42,871 bases of DNA from Corallococcus sp. CAG:1435 (GTDB lineage: Bacteria; Bacillota; Clostridia; Christensenellales; CAG-314). Below are positions 10,230 through 18,048 of this stretch, in pieces; positions within the stretch are counted from its first letter, which is position 1; the number at the start of each line of letters is the position of its first letter. The translations under genes were made by a program, and so were the position numbers. The stretch covers positions 6,079 through 48,949 of the forward strand of contig HF998499.1 of the NCBI GenBank assembly GCA_000433775.1, written 5' to 3'. The notes beneath the pieces were generated by a model, which saw only the letters and a program-made list of their open reading frames with translations, had not been told where the DNA came from and ran no database searches.

Positions 10230-10456
10230 ACTTTTGTTTGTTGCGTTTTGTGCAGAATGTTTTTATACTTGCAAAACTCGACGTTTTTTTCATCTAACCC
10301 ACGTCCGCCCAAGGCGATAACCTTACCTGACATGCTGAGCACAGGAACAATCAGTCAGTTTGCCAAAGCGGTGCAGTCTTAAATTTGTGTTTGCACAAAT
10401 TTTTCAAAGTATCGTTTCCGTCGTGCGTCGGTTGCCGTTATCTGAAAGTATCAAGC
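10230..10456. repeat. Direct repeat copy 1 (279-bp period)
   Basis: This copy matches 10506-10735 almost base for base. Shared landmarks at exactly 279 bp spacing are TTGCGTTTTG (10241/10520), AAGGCGATAA (10311/10590) and CTGAAAGTATCA (10442/10721). It contains an antisense dnaG fragment and the AAATTTGTG hairpin. Confidence 0.93.
10238..10379 (-). pseudogene. dnaG fragment, antisense relic copy 1
   Basis: Read on the minus strand, this aligns without gaps over about 110 bases to dnaG 6457-6566 (residues around [20 protein letters not shown]), with about 16 mismatches by hand count, or roughly 85% identity. Many changes are at third codon positions (GTG/GTT, GAC/GAT, TTC/TTT, TAC/TAT), and there is an in-frame TGA just before LIVPV. 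A short deletion follows KYKN before the CACAAAACGCAAC tail. The synonymous pattern suggests the source was a diverged dnaG that evolved as a working gene before decay. Confidence 0.85.
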
Positions 10457-10505
10457 ATGCAACGTTCAGCGCATTGTCAGTGTTATGGAGGTAAAGGTAA
10501 TTACT

Positions 10506-10735
10506 TTTGACGTTGTTGGTTGCGTTTTGTGGAGAACGTTTTTGTACTTGCAAAACTCGACGGTTTTTTCATCCAACCCACGTCCGCCCAAGGCGATAAC
10601 CTTACCTGACATGCTGAGCACAGGAACAATCAGTCAGTTTGCCAAAGCGGTGCAGTCTTAAATTTGTGTTTGCACAAATTTTTCAAAGTATAGTTGCCGT
10701 CGTGCGTCGGTTGCCGTTGCCTGAAAGTATCAGGC
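10506..10735. repeat. Direct repeat copy 2 (279-bp period)
   Basis: This is the second copy of the element. It is slightly closer to the intact dnaG than copy 1 at several positions (for example TTGGAT and AAAACC on the minus strand), so copy 1 has decayed further. Its end forms TTGCCTGA/TCAGGCAA, which is broken in copy 1. Confidence 0.93.
10519..10658 (-). pseudogene. dnaG fragment, antisense relic copy 2
   Basis: This is the same dnaG segment as copy 1, with the same in-frame TGA and most of the same substitutions, so the two copies arose by duplication after decay began. It retains a few dnaG-like bases lost in copy 1. Confidence 0.85.
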
Positions 10736-10790
10736 AAGTTGAAACGCAAGAAAGAAGTTTTTCGTTGTGTATCGGCAAATTGCCCCCGAG

Positions 10791-11816
10791 TTACCACTTG
10801 TTGAAAACTTTTTCCGCAAAACCAAGTTTATTTTGTATCTTCACTTTTTTGCCGTTGTCCAAAATTACCGTTCCGCTGAAATGTCCGAAAACCTGATGCT
10901 GTCGTGATGCAAGCACGCCCAAATCGGTGATATCTTTTCTGTCCAGCACAGGCACAAATTGCAAATCCAGCCGTCCCTCGTTGTCGTGAATTGTCCATGG
11001 CGACAAAAAGTCGTCTTTTCCGTTTTTTTGAGGAATTTCAAAAACCACTTTGTCAAGTTTGTGTGCCACGCCGTCCATAAACACCATGTTTTCCGTGGCG
11101 GCGGAAGTGTCGCCGAAGCCGTATCCCAGGTTGAAACCGAAGGTCTTGCCGTTTTGAAGTCTTGTTTGAAGGCTGGACCAATACCAGGTGTTTTTGTACG
11201 TCCAGATTCCTCTTCCCCAATCCAATGTGCCCAGGCTGTCGGATTCGTCAAAGGACATGTGCATGCCTTTTACAACGCAGTACCCTTTTGCACGCATGCA
11301 GTTTATTTTGGTGTTGTAGTAGAAGGCGTGCTTTTTTCTGAAAGGTGTGGCTATGGTCATCTGGTCTTTGGGAAAGTCCGTCAGTTCCAGGTAACATTCA
11401 AAGGGTGTGCCGTCCCAAAAATCTTCAAAGGCGCATTGCAGAATACGCCTGTCGGGCAGTTTTTCAAAGGACATTTTCACCTTTTTGGAAGCGTAGCCCA
11501 CATTTCCCGTTTCCGGGCAGGAGGGCAAGTTGAGTTTCCCGAAGGTGAAAAACTTCATCTCGCTGGTAGTTTTGTAGAGAGGCTTTTCAAAGTACAGAAA
11601 TGACGCCGAAACAAGAGACATGTAACTGTTGTCGGCAACTGTAAGGGCTACTGCTTTTTTGCCGTCGGTAACGATGTAGTAGTCCCATTCCTTAATGCGC
11701 CATTTGTGGCCCCTGATGTCCTTTCTGTCGTATTGGCGCACTGTGGAGGTGGAGTAGCCTGCCTGTGCAAGACGTCCATTTTCCAGCAGTTTGCCTTGTG
11801 TGAGAAGTTTTTGCAT
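10791..11816 (-). CDS. DUF2804 family protein
   Basis: This 341-residue protein has the hallmarks of the DUF2804 family: an N-terminal QGKLLENGRLAQAGYST segment, the RIKEWDYYIV block, DWGRGIWTYKNTWYWSS and GFNLGYGFGD. It is rich in aromatic residues and beta-strand patterns, lacks a signal peptide, and has no known catalytic function; I will not assign one. The start at 11816 (ATG) follows GGAGGGGGC at a good distance. A TTG at 11831 would put the ribosome binding site inside the gene. It is transcribed divergently from the PLP enzyme downstream and has its own strong promoter. Confidence 0.85.
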   Translation of the reverse strand: MQKLLTQGKLLENGRLAQAGYSTSTVRQYDRKDIRGHKWRIKEWDYYIVTDGKKAVALTVADNSYMSLVSASFLYFEKPLYKTTSEMKFFTFGKLNLPSCPETGNVGYASKKVKMSFEKLPDRRILQCAFEDFWDGTPFECYLELTDFPKDQMTIATPFRKKHAFYYNTKINCMRAKGYCVVKGMHMSFDESDSLGTLDWGRGIWTYKNTWYWSSLQTRLQNGKTFGFNLGYGFGDTSAATENMVFMDGVAHKLDKVVFEIPQKNGKDDFLSPWTIHDNEGRLDLQFVPVLDRKDITDLGVLASRQHQVFGHFSGTVILDNGKKVKIQNKLGFAEKVFNKW

Positions 11817-11847
11817 TTTTGCCCCCTCCAACCTTTGTTGTGATTTA

Positions 11848-11877
11848 ATTGTAGCACAATGCTCCGAATACAGTCAA
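11848..11877 (-). promoter_or_regulatory. Promoter for the DUF2804 gene
   Basis: On the minus strand, TTGACT is followed after 18 bp by TACAAT, with an extended -10 TGC immediately before it. It lies 31 bases from the start codon. Confidence 0.75.
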
Positions 11878-11933
11878 TACCCCTTTGGCGACAAAGTCGG
11901 ACAAAAAAACATTTCACTTTTGTTAAATATCTA

Positions 11934-11962
11934 TTGACAGAAACCTTTGTACGTGGTAATGT
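11934..11962 (+). promoter_or_regulatory. Promoter for the alpha-oxoamine synthase gene
   Basis: A perfect TTGACA is followed after 17 bp by TAATGT, with an extended -10 (TGG). It is back to back with the DUF2804 promoter, about 60 bp apart. Confidence 0.75.
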
Positions 11963-11969
11963 GTAATCA

Positions 11970-11993
11970 GACATTAAACATTTGTTAAATGTC
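11970..11993. promoter_or_regulatory. Imperfect palindrome, possible operator
   Basis: This 24-base sequence, beginning GACATTAAACAT, pairs 10 of 12 positions with its own second half. It sits at the predicted transcription start (about 11969), where a repressor would block the promoter. No regulator is encoded nearby. Confidence 0.45.
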
Positions 11994-12055
11994 GTCAAAA
12001 AAAACAAGCGACCGTGTTGAAGTTTTTATTACACGGAAGTCGACAGGAGGTTACC

Positions 12056-13231
12056 ATGGATTTATTCAGAAAGTGCGAAGATCAGGAAAGGGTAGAAGTT
12101 TTGAAACAAAAAGGAATGTATCCCTACTTTCATTGTCTGACTTCGCAACAGGCGCCGGAAGTGAAAATGGACGGCAAGGAAATAATAATGATAGGCTCGA
12201 ACAACTACTTGGGGCTGACTTCCGACGAAGAGGTAGTGGAAGCGGGCATTTTGGCTTTGCAAAAGTACGGTTCCGGCTGTTCCGGAAGCCGATTCCTCAA
12301 CGGTACTTTGGACTTGCACTTGCAGTTGGAGGAAAATTTGGCAAAATTTTTGCAAAAAGAGGCTGTTGTTACCTTTTCCACGGGATTTCAATCTAACTTG
12401 GGAATAATTGCCGGCATTGTGGGAAGAAACGACGTTATTTTGTGCGACAGGGAAAATCATGCCAGCATTTACGACGCTTGTCGCCTCAGTTACGGCAAAA
12501 TGTTGCGTTACAACCACAGCGACATGACGGACTTGGAAGAAAAGTTGCAAACGGTGGACACTTCTTTGCACGGTATTCTCATTGTTACCGACGGTGTTTT
12601 CAGTATGGGAGGCGACATAGCAAATCTACCGGAAATTGTGCGTCTTGCCAAGAAGTACGGAGCACGCATAATGGTGGACGACGCCCACGGATTGGGTGTA
12701 TTGGGTGCGCACGGACGTGGCACGGCGGAGCACTTCGGTTTGGAAAAGGAAGTGGACATCTACATGGGTACGTTTTCCAAATCACTTGCCAGCATGGGCG
12801 GTTACATGGCTGCGCCCGAATACGTTTGCGAATTTGTCAGGCACAATTCCCGTCCTTTCATTTTCAGCGCAAGTCTGACGCCCGCCAACGTGGCATGTGC
12901 GCTTAAGGCATTGGAAATTTTGCAAAGAGAACCGCAACGTGTGGCAAGACTTCTTCACATAGCCGACTACATGCGAAGCGGTCTTAAACGTGAGGGGGTG
13001 CAAATCATTGACGGAATAACCCCCATTATTCCCATTTACACTTACAGCGACGAAAGAACTTTTTTGGCATGTAAAAAACTGTTTGACAGAGGAGTGTACG
13101 TCAATTCAGTGGTGTCGCCTGCCACACCGGCGGGTAAAAGCCTTTTGCGCACAAGTTACATGGCAACGCACACTGAAGAGCAGATGGACAGGGCATTGCA
13201 ACACATCAAAGCAGTGCTTTCGGAAATTTGA
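12056..13231 (+). CDS. PLP-dependent alpha-oxoamine synthase, serine palmitoyltransferase-like
   Basis: This 391-residue enzyme belongs to the fold-type I alpha-oxoamine synthases, which condense an amino acid with an acyl-CoA (KBL, BioF, serine palmitoyltransferase). Visible features are IGSNNYLGLT, YGSGCSGSRFLNGT, the DDAH motif with Asp209 and His211, and the PLP lysine in GTFSKS (Lys242). RTSYMATHT lies near the C-terminus. The GSRFLNGTLDLHLQLEE and GTFSKSLASMGGY wording is closer to bacterial serine palmitoyltransferases than to BioF, from memory. No other sphingolipid, biotin or threonine-catabolism gene is near. AGGAGG at 12045-12050 supports the ATG at 12056; a terminator follows. Confidence 0.85.
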   Translation: MDLFRKCEDQERVEVLKQKGMYPYFHCLTSQQAPEVKMDGKEIIMIGSNNYLGLTSDEEVVEAGILALQKYGSGCSGSRFLNGTLDLHLQLEENLAKFLQKEAVVTFSTGFQSNLGIIAGIVGRNDVILCDRENHASIYDACRLSYGKMLRYNHSDMTDLEEKLQTVDTSLHGILIVTDGVFSMGGDIANLPEIVRLAKKYGARIMVDDAHGLGVLGAHGRGTAEHFGLEKEVDIYMGTFSKSLASMGGYMAAPEYVCEFVRHNSRPFIFSASLTPANVACALKALEILQREPQRVARLLHIADYMRSGLKREGVQIIDGITPIIPIYTYSDERTFLACKKLFDRGVYVNSVVSPATPAGKSLLRTSYMATHTEEQMDRALQHIKAVLSEI

Positions 13232-13785
13232 AAAACTTTACGTCAGTGCGTAACGGCAATTTCTCGCCGTTGTCAGCCAAAACAAATTGAAAACAGTCCT
13301 TAAACAAAGAATGGACTACTTTCAAAGCAAGCACGCTGAAAAAGCGTGCTTTTGTTATTTTGCAAAGGGAAGATATTTTTTTTGAACAGTGCCCGCACAA
13401 GGGCTTCGTCCATACTTTTGCAAGTGGAGGTAACACGCACATTTCGTAAAAATTGCTTGTTGCAAAAAATTGCCGTTACAGGCAGGCAAATTGTTTTTTG
13501 TATAAGTCCGTTTACGGGATGTTTTTGAAAATGCTCGTTGTCAAGTTGTAATGCACAAGTTCGTCCGTCAATGCTATCAATACGTACGTCGAAAAAACGT
13601 ATTTGGCGCAACACCTGTTGTTGCGTAAGCGTGAAACGGACAAAACATTTTCGCATCGCACCTGTCGTGTGCAACTTTTTCAAATTCAGAAACAAAGTTG
13701 CAAAAGATATTTCACAAAACTGCAGCGCATATTGCTCCAAGTTTGTACTGAAAGTACAAAAAACAGAGCATAGCGACGCTGCCAC
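13232..13785. other. Spacer without a supported gene
   Basis: About 550 bases. It holds the terminator and a minus-strand open frame of 161 codons (13300-13785) with a plausible amino-acid mix. That frame has no ribosome binding site, starts at a GTG beside the next gene's promoter, and runs through the terminator stem. I recognise no family in it and treat it as non-coding or a relic. Confidence 0.5.
13329..13357 (+). terminator. Terminator after the oxoamine synthase gene
   Basis: Stem AAGCACGCT / AGCGTGCTT with a GAAAA loop (13338-13342), followed by TTGTTATTTT. The minus-strand open frame across this region would have to read through it. Confidence 0.85.
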
Positions 13786-13814
13786 TTGACAACGGCACTT
13801 TTGTGTGGTAGCAT
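13786..13814 (+). promoter_or_regulatory. Promoter of the GNAT-to-recR operon
   Basis: Perfect TTGACA, 17-bp spacer, TAGCAT with extended TGG. The leader to the TTG start is about 105 bases. Confidence 0.65.
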
Positions 13815-13926
13815 AAAATCACAATGGGTGCGTATGCGGTTTTGTACTTTGCAAAGACAAATTTGTGTCATTTTTTGCATTCAAACGGCATATTTGTACA
13901 GACAAAATCAGCATGGAGGAATTGCC

Positions 13927-14544
13927 TTGATTACAGTCAGACCTTACAAGAAAAAAGATTTTCGTTACGTTCAGGAAATTTGCATAGAAACGTCATGGCT
14001 CAAAGATAGCGACGTTCTTGCGGAAAAGTCCGCTCTTTGCGCAATGTACTGCGACTACTACATGGATTTCGAACCGGAATTTTGCTTTGTCGCAGTGGAC
14101 GACAGCGACATTCCCGTGGGGTACGTTCTTTGTTCGGCAAATGCCGACACCTTTCACGAGCAGATGACGGGGTACTATCTGCCCTTTGTACGCAAACTTT
14201 CGGGAAGTGAATTTTTCCGTTTTTCCGCACAGATGAAGTGGGAAAGGCAGTTTGTGGCGCATGGTTACACGGCGCATCTGCACATAGACGTTTTGCCTTG
14301 TTTTCAAGGGCAAGGCGTAGGCACGGCGCTTTTGAAGGAGTTGCTGCAAAAACTGAAAGATTCCTTTGTGGAAGGAGTGTATTTGGTTTGTGCCAAAAAC
14401 AACAAAAATGCCTGTGCGTTTTACGAGTCACGTGGTTTTGACGACATCGACTACTCGGCAAGTTCCGTTGTGTACGGCAAAAAACTGTACGTCGAGGACG
14501 ACGCCGAAAAGGACGTTGCAAACGGCGAGCAAGAGGACGAGTGA
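13927..14544 (+). CDS. GNAT family N-acetyltransferase
   Basis: This 205-residue protein matches the GNAT fold (transfer of acetyl from acetyl-CoA to an amine). It begins MITVRPYKKKDFRYVQEI, has the central SDIPVGYVLCS strand, and has the acetyl-CoA loop HIDVLPCFQGQGVGTALLKELL at about residues 119-140. YLVCAKNNKNACAFYESRGF follows. I chose TTG at 13927 because GGAGG at 13915-13919 sits 7 bases away and the domain begins immediately. Upstream in-frame codons have no ribosome site. It is the first gene of an operon running through recR. The substrate is unknown; the acidic C-terminal tail (about 15 residues of D, E and K) is unremarkable. Confidence 0.9.
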   Translation: MITVRPYKKKDFRYVQEICIETSWLKDSDVLAEKSALCAMYCDYYMDFEPEFCFVAVDDSDIPVGYVLCSANADTFHEQMTGYYLPFVRKLSGSEFFRFSAQMKWERQFVAHGYTAHLHIDVLPCFQGQGVGTALLKELLQKLKDSFVEGVYLVCAKNNKNACAFYESRGFDDIDYSASSVVYGKKLYVEDDAEKDVANGEQEDE

Positions 14545-14547
14545 GCA

Positions 14548-14931
14548 GTGAAATTTTTTGAAAAACTGACGCCGCAGCAGGCGCAAAATCTCAATGCCGC
14601 AGTGCTTGCCTACGTCGGAGACGCCGTGCAAAGTTTGTACGTCAGGCAAAGACTTGTCCTGCAACACGATTGCAATGCGCACGGTTTGCACCAAATGGCG
14701 TCGGCAGAGGTAAATGCCCATTCGCAGGCGGTAAAAATCCAGCAGATAAGTCAGATTCTCACGTCGGAGGAGCAGGAAGTTTTTTTGCGTGGGCGCAACG
14801 TCAAGGCGCACCACAAAGCCAAAAACCAAAGCGGAAGCGACTACCGCAAGGCAACGGGGCTGGAAGCGTTGTTGGGGTATCTGTACCTTACGGGCAACAT
14901 TGAAAGAATAAAACAACTTCTGGAAGTGTAA
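14548..14931 (+). CDS. mrnC: Mini-ribonuclease 3
   Basis: Mini-RNase III trims 23S rRNA ends and contains an RNase III catalytic domain without the dsRNA-binding domain. The 127-residue length matches. The catalytic motif LAYVGDAVQSLYVR (Asp25) is present, as are RGRNVKAHHKAKNQSGSDYRKATGLEALLGYLYL near residues 88-118, which carry the second acidic cluster. The GTG start at 14548 has GAGG upstream at 14533-14536. The gene precedes rlmB by two bases, as in many clostridia and bacilli. Confidence 0.93.
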   Translation: MKFFEKLTPQQAQNLNAAVLAYVGDAVQSLYVRQRLVLQHDCNAHGLHQMASAEVNAHSQAVKIQQISQILTSEEQEVFLRGRNVKAHHKAKNQSGSDYRKATGLEALLGYLYLTGNIERIKQLLEV

Positions 14932-14933
14932 CA

Positions 14934-15635
14934 ATGAAAATTGAAGGAAGAAACTGCGTGTTGGAAGCGTTGCGTTCGGAAGACGTTACCGTAAACACGC
15001 TAATTTGCGAAAAGGGAAAAAACGATTCGGTAACGGCTCTTGCCCGTCAAAAGGGCGTCAAGGTGCAGTTTGTGGACAAATCCGTTTTGGACAGGGAAAG
15101 TGCCGATGGCAGACACCAAGGCTACATTGCCGAAGTTACGGAATTTCACTACTGCGAGGTGGAGGACATTTTGCAAAGTTCCCCTCACCCCTTTGTGGTG
15201 GTGCTGGACGGAATAAACGATCCGCACAACTTCGGCAGTATCATTCGTGTTTGCGAGTGCGCCGGCGTTGACGGCATTGTAATAGGTCGCAACAGACAGG
15301 TTGCCGTTACCGACACCGTGGCACGTTGTTCCGCAGGGGCAATTGCTCACATGAAAATAGCCCGAGTAACCAATGTCAACAACGCCATAAAGCAACTGCA
15401 ACAGGCGGGACTTTGGGTGTACGCCTGCGATATGGACGGGCAGGAAATAACTTCCGTCAACCTGACGGGAAGCGTCGGGCTTGTTATCGGTGGGGAAGGC
15501 AGCGGCGTAGGAAAACTCACAAGGGAAGTGTGCGACGGCATAGTTTCCCTGAAATTGAAAGGAAAGGTAAATTCTCTGAACGCCTCGGTGGCGTGCGGAA
15601 TTGCCGTTTACGAAGTGGTGCGTCAAAGAGGCTGA
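14934..15635 (+). CDS. rlmB: 23S rRNA (guanosine-2'-O)-methyltransferase RlmB family
   Basis: This 233-residue SpoU/TrmH-type methyltransferase has the SPOUT knot motifs DGINDPHNFGSIIRVCECAGVDG (residues about 87-109), LVIGGEGSGVGKLTREVCD and LKGKVNSLNASVACGIAVYE. The N-terminal roughly 70 residues form the L30e-like substrate-binding domain. It would methylate a 23S rRNA guanosine. The start is 2 bases after mrnC and the stop shares an A with the sigH start codon. Confidence 0.93.
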   Translation: MKIEGRNCVLEALRSEDVTVNTLICEKGKNDSVTALARQKGVKVQFVDKSVLDRESADGRHQGYIAEVTEFHYCEVEDILQSSPHPFVVVLDGINDPHNFGSIIRVCECAGVDGIVIGRNRQVAVTDTVARCSAGAIAHMKIARVTNVNNAIKQLQQAGLWVYACDMDGQEITSVNLTGSVGLVIGGEGSGVGKLTREVCDGIVSLKLKGKVNSLNASVACGIAVYEVVRQRG

Positions 15636-16174
15636 TGGAAGAGATAATCAAACGTGCAAAAGCGGGGGAAGAAACTGCCATAGAAGAGATTGTTTCCAAC
15701 TACAAGGGGCTTATTCGTTCCGTCGCCAACAAGTTTTTTTTGGTGGGCGGCGACAAGGACGACCTTTTGCAGGAGGGAATGTTGGGGCTGTACTTTGCAA
15801 TAATCAATTTTGACGAAAACAAGGGCAGTTTTCCGTCCTTTGTCAAGTTGTGCGTGGCAAGGCAAATCATGGACGCCGTGCGCAAGGACAATTCCGACAA
15901 AAACAAGCCGTTGTCCGCCTACATTGACATTGCTTCGGTGGAAAACATCACGGACGACCGCACCCCGTTGGAAAATCTTTTGGAAAAGGAGTATTCGCAA
16001 AAGATTGCCAAAATCGTTCAGCAACAGTTATCCCCGTTGGAAAGGCAGGTAGTGCAACTTTTCGGCGAAGGGTACAGTTACGAGGATATCACGCAAAAAC
16101 TCAACAAAAGTTACAAAGCGGTGGACGGCGCATTGCAAAGAGCGCGCAAAAAACTGCTTATGTTTAAGGAGTGA
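15635..16174 (+). CDS. sigH: RNA polymerase sporulation sigma factor SigH
   Basis: This sigma-70 family protein of 179 residues is most like SigH (Spo0H), which starts the transition to sporulation. Region 2 reads DLLQEGMLGLYFAIINFDENKGSFPSFVKLCVARQIMDAVR, followed by NKPLSAYIDI. Region 4 has LSPLERQVVQLFGEGYSYEDI and KAVDGALQRARKKL. It directly follows rlmB, the standard clostridial order. Its start codon overlaps the rlmB stop (TGATG) and only a weak purine stretch precedes it. The length is slightly short of the usual 210 residues. Confidence 0.87.
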   Translation: MEEIIKRAKAGEETAIEEIVSNYKGLIRSVANKFFLVGGDKDDLLQEGMLGLYFAIINFDENKGSFPSFVKLCVARQIMDAVRKDNSDKNKPLSAYIDIASVENITDDRTPLENLLEKEYSQKIAKIVQQQLSPLERQVVQLFGEGYSYEDITQKLNKSYKAVDGALQRARKKLLMFKE

Positions 16175-16176
16175 AA

Positions 16177-17670
16177 ATGAACTACGTTGCATTGTATCGA
16201 AAGTACCGTCCGCAAATTTTTGACGACGTCATCGGGCAGGATCACATTGTGGGTACCCTTCGCAATCAGATTTTGAAGGACAAAATTTCCCACGCCTATC
16301 TTTTCACGGGTACACGTGGTACGGGAAAAACCACAACTGCCAAAATTTTTGCCCGTGCAGTCAACTGTCCGCACGCCAAGGAGCACAACGGCAATCCCTG
16401 CGGTAAGTGCGAGGTCTGCAAGGCTTTGCAGCAACCCAACGTCGACGTAATAGAAATGGACGCCGCCAGCAACAACGGCGTGGACTACGCCAGGGACATC
16501 AGAGAAAAGGTGCAGTATCCGCCCGTCAACGGCAGATACAAGGTGTACATCATCGACGAAGTGCACATGCTTTCGGTAAGCGCATTCAACGCTTTGTTGA
16601 AGACGTTGGAAGAACCGCCGCAACACGCTTTGTTTATTCTTTGCACCACGGAAGTACACAAAATTCCCGCAACGATTCTTTCCCGTTGCATGCGTTTCGA
16701 TTTCAGGCTGGTGTCTTTGCCGAAACTTGCGCAACTGGTGCAAGACATCTACGACAAAGAGGGCAAAACCTACGAAAAGGACGCCCTTTACGCCATTGCC
16801 CGTGCAGGCGAAGGCAGCGTAAGAGATTGCGTTTCCATTGCCGACAGATGCATGTCCGTTTCCGACGGAAAACTCACCTACCGTGACGTAATGTCGGTGT
16901 TGGGCGTGTCTTCCAAAGAGGGTATTGCCAATCTCGCCGATGCGGTGATTGCCAACGATGCAGGGGAAATTTTGACGGACATTGACAAACTCGTCAAAGA
17001 GGGCAAAGACGTTGCCCGTCTTTCCAAAGATTTGGCTGTGTATTTCAGAGATATTATCACCGTCAAACTGTGCAAAAATCCACGTGAAATTCTGGCGTTG
17101 CCCGACGACGAAATTGAAAGGTTGGAAAAACAGGCGCAGGGGGTATCCGACAAGAAACTGCTGTACGCAATAGACGTTTTGACGGGGCTGGAAAGCAGTT
17201 TGCGATACGCTCTTTCGCCACGAATGCTGTTGGAGTCGGCCACGCTGAAAATCGGGTCAAGTACAGGCGAAGTGGACGTGGAAGGGTTGGACAGACGTGT
17301 TACACGTCTGGAACAGCAACCGCACAACGCAAAAACTTCCGCAAGATACGTGGTGGACAAAACAAATGCGCAGTCGGTGTGGCTGGGCGTGAAGTACGCC
17401 TTGGAGGAAAGCGACAAGCCTCTTTTGTTGGGCGTGTGGCGTGACGTCAAGGTGGAAATGCATGAAGACAAGTTTGTGGTACTGTGCAGCAAGGGTGCCT
17501 ATCTGTTGATAGACACCCAGTACCGTGCAACATTGCTTAACGAAATAAAACCCTTCTGCAACAAACCTGTGGAGTTTGTGGAGGTGAAGGAAACTTCCGA
17601 AACGGAAGTGGACAAACAGTTGAAAGCCCTTGGCGACAACGTGAGATTTGAAAATAACATCAAAAAATAA
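16177..17670 (+). CDS. dnaX: DNA polymerase III subunit gamma/tau
   Basis: This 497-residue clamp-loader ATPase starts YVALYRKYRPQIFDDVIGQ. It has Walker A GTRGTGKT at residues 45-52, four zinc-binding cysteines (64, 75, 78, 81; CGKCEVC), Walker B IIDEVHML, and the sensor 1 region ATILSRCMRFDF. The tail after about residue 370 carries the polymerase-binding tau part. AAGGAG at 16166-16171 places the start at ATG 16177; an in-frame GTG at 16171 is inside the ribosome site. I see no slippery A-run that would give programmed frameshifting. The end is followed by ybaB and recR. Confidence 0.96.
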   Translation: MNYVALYRKYRPQIFDDVIGQDHIVGTLRNQILKDKISHAYLFTGTRGTGKTTTAKIFARAVNCPHAKEHNGNPCGKCEVCKALQQPNVDVIEMDAASNNGVDYARDIREKVQYPPVNGRYKVYIIDEVHMLSVSAFNALLKTLEEPPQHALFILCTTEVHKIPATILSRCMRFDFRLVSLPKLAQLVQDIYDKEGKTYEKDALYAIARAGEGSVRDCVSIADRCMSVSDGKLTYRDVMSVLGVSSKEGIANLADAVIANDAGEILTDIDKLVKEGKDVARLSKDLAVYFRDIITVKLCKNPREILALPDDEIERLEKQAQGVSDKKLLYAIDVLTGLESSLRYALSPRMLLESATLKIGSSTGEVDVEGLDRRVTRLEQQPHNAKTSARYVVDKTNAQSVWLGVKYALEESDKPLLLGVWRDVKVEMHEDKFVVLCSKGAYLLIDTQYRATLLNEIKPFCNKPVEFVEVKETSETEVDKQLKALGDNVRFENNIKK

Positions 17671-17684
17671 TTTTGGGGGTAAAT

Positions 17685-18047
17685 ATGGGAAACAAATACG
17701 GATACAACGGAGCAGGTGGCGGAAAAAACGTCGGCGGTTTTGGCGGAGGAAACATGCAAAGCCTTATGAAACAGGCTCAGCAAATGCAGCAAAAGTTGCA
17801 GGAAGCACAGGCGGAATTGGAAGAATTGCAAGTTACCGGCAGTGCGTCAGGCGGAATGGTAGAGGCAACGGTAAACGGCAAAAAAACAGTTTTGGCAGTA
17901 AAAATCAAGCCTGAAGCATGCGACCCGGACGACGTGGAAATGCTGGAAGACTTGGTTCTTGCCGCAATAAACGATGCCTATCAAAAGGCGCAGGTCAAGG
18001 AAGACGAACTCATGGCGCCGTTTGCCGCCATGAAAGGACTGTTGTGA
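17685..18047 (+). CDS. ybaB: YbaB/EbfC family nucleoid-associated protein
   Basis: This 120-residue protein has the family core MQSLMKQAQQMQQKLQEAQAELEELQVTGSASGGMVEATVNG and ends DLVLAAINDAYQKAQ. The N-terminus has an extra Gly/Asn-rich stretch (about 25 residues). YbaB binds DNA as a dimer and is almost always between dnaX and recR. The ATG at 17685 has a GGGGGT site 5 bases upstream; a TTG at 17673 would extend it by four residues but overlaps that site. Confidence 0.93.
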   Translation: MGNKYGYNGAGGGKNVGGFGGGNMQSLMKQAQQMQQKLQEAQAELEELQVTGSASGGMVEATVNGKKTVLAVKIKPEACDPDDVEMLEDLVLAAINDAYQKAQVKEDELMAPFAAMKGLL

Positions 18048-18048
18048 T

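Larger units (their letters stand above)
10038..10790. other. Spacer with terminator and duplicated antisense dnaG relic
   Basis: No intact gene lies here. After the terminator there are two direct copies of a roughly 220-bp element with a 279-bp period. Most of each copy is an antisense, decayed dnaG fragment. Each copy also has a perfect small hairpin, AAATTTGTG/CACAAATTT (10381-10402 and its counterpart 279 bp later). Confidence 0.85.

Noticed and set aside
10230..10735. Possible CRISPR array
   Set aside because: There are only two copies of a 220-bp element, with no short regular repeats and spacers. No Cas gene is present.
13300..13785. 161-codon minus-strand open frame in the spacer after the oxoamine synthase
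   Set aside because: GTG start without a ribosome site, and it runs through the terminator stem at 13329-13351. No family recognised. It could be a relic.
16177..17670. Programmed frameshift in dnaX giving a separate gamma form
   Set aside because: No slippery A-run followed by a hairpin is visible in the gene.
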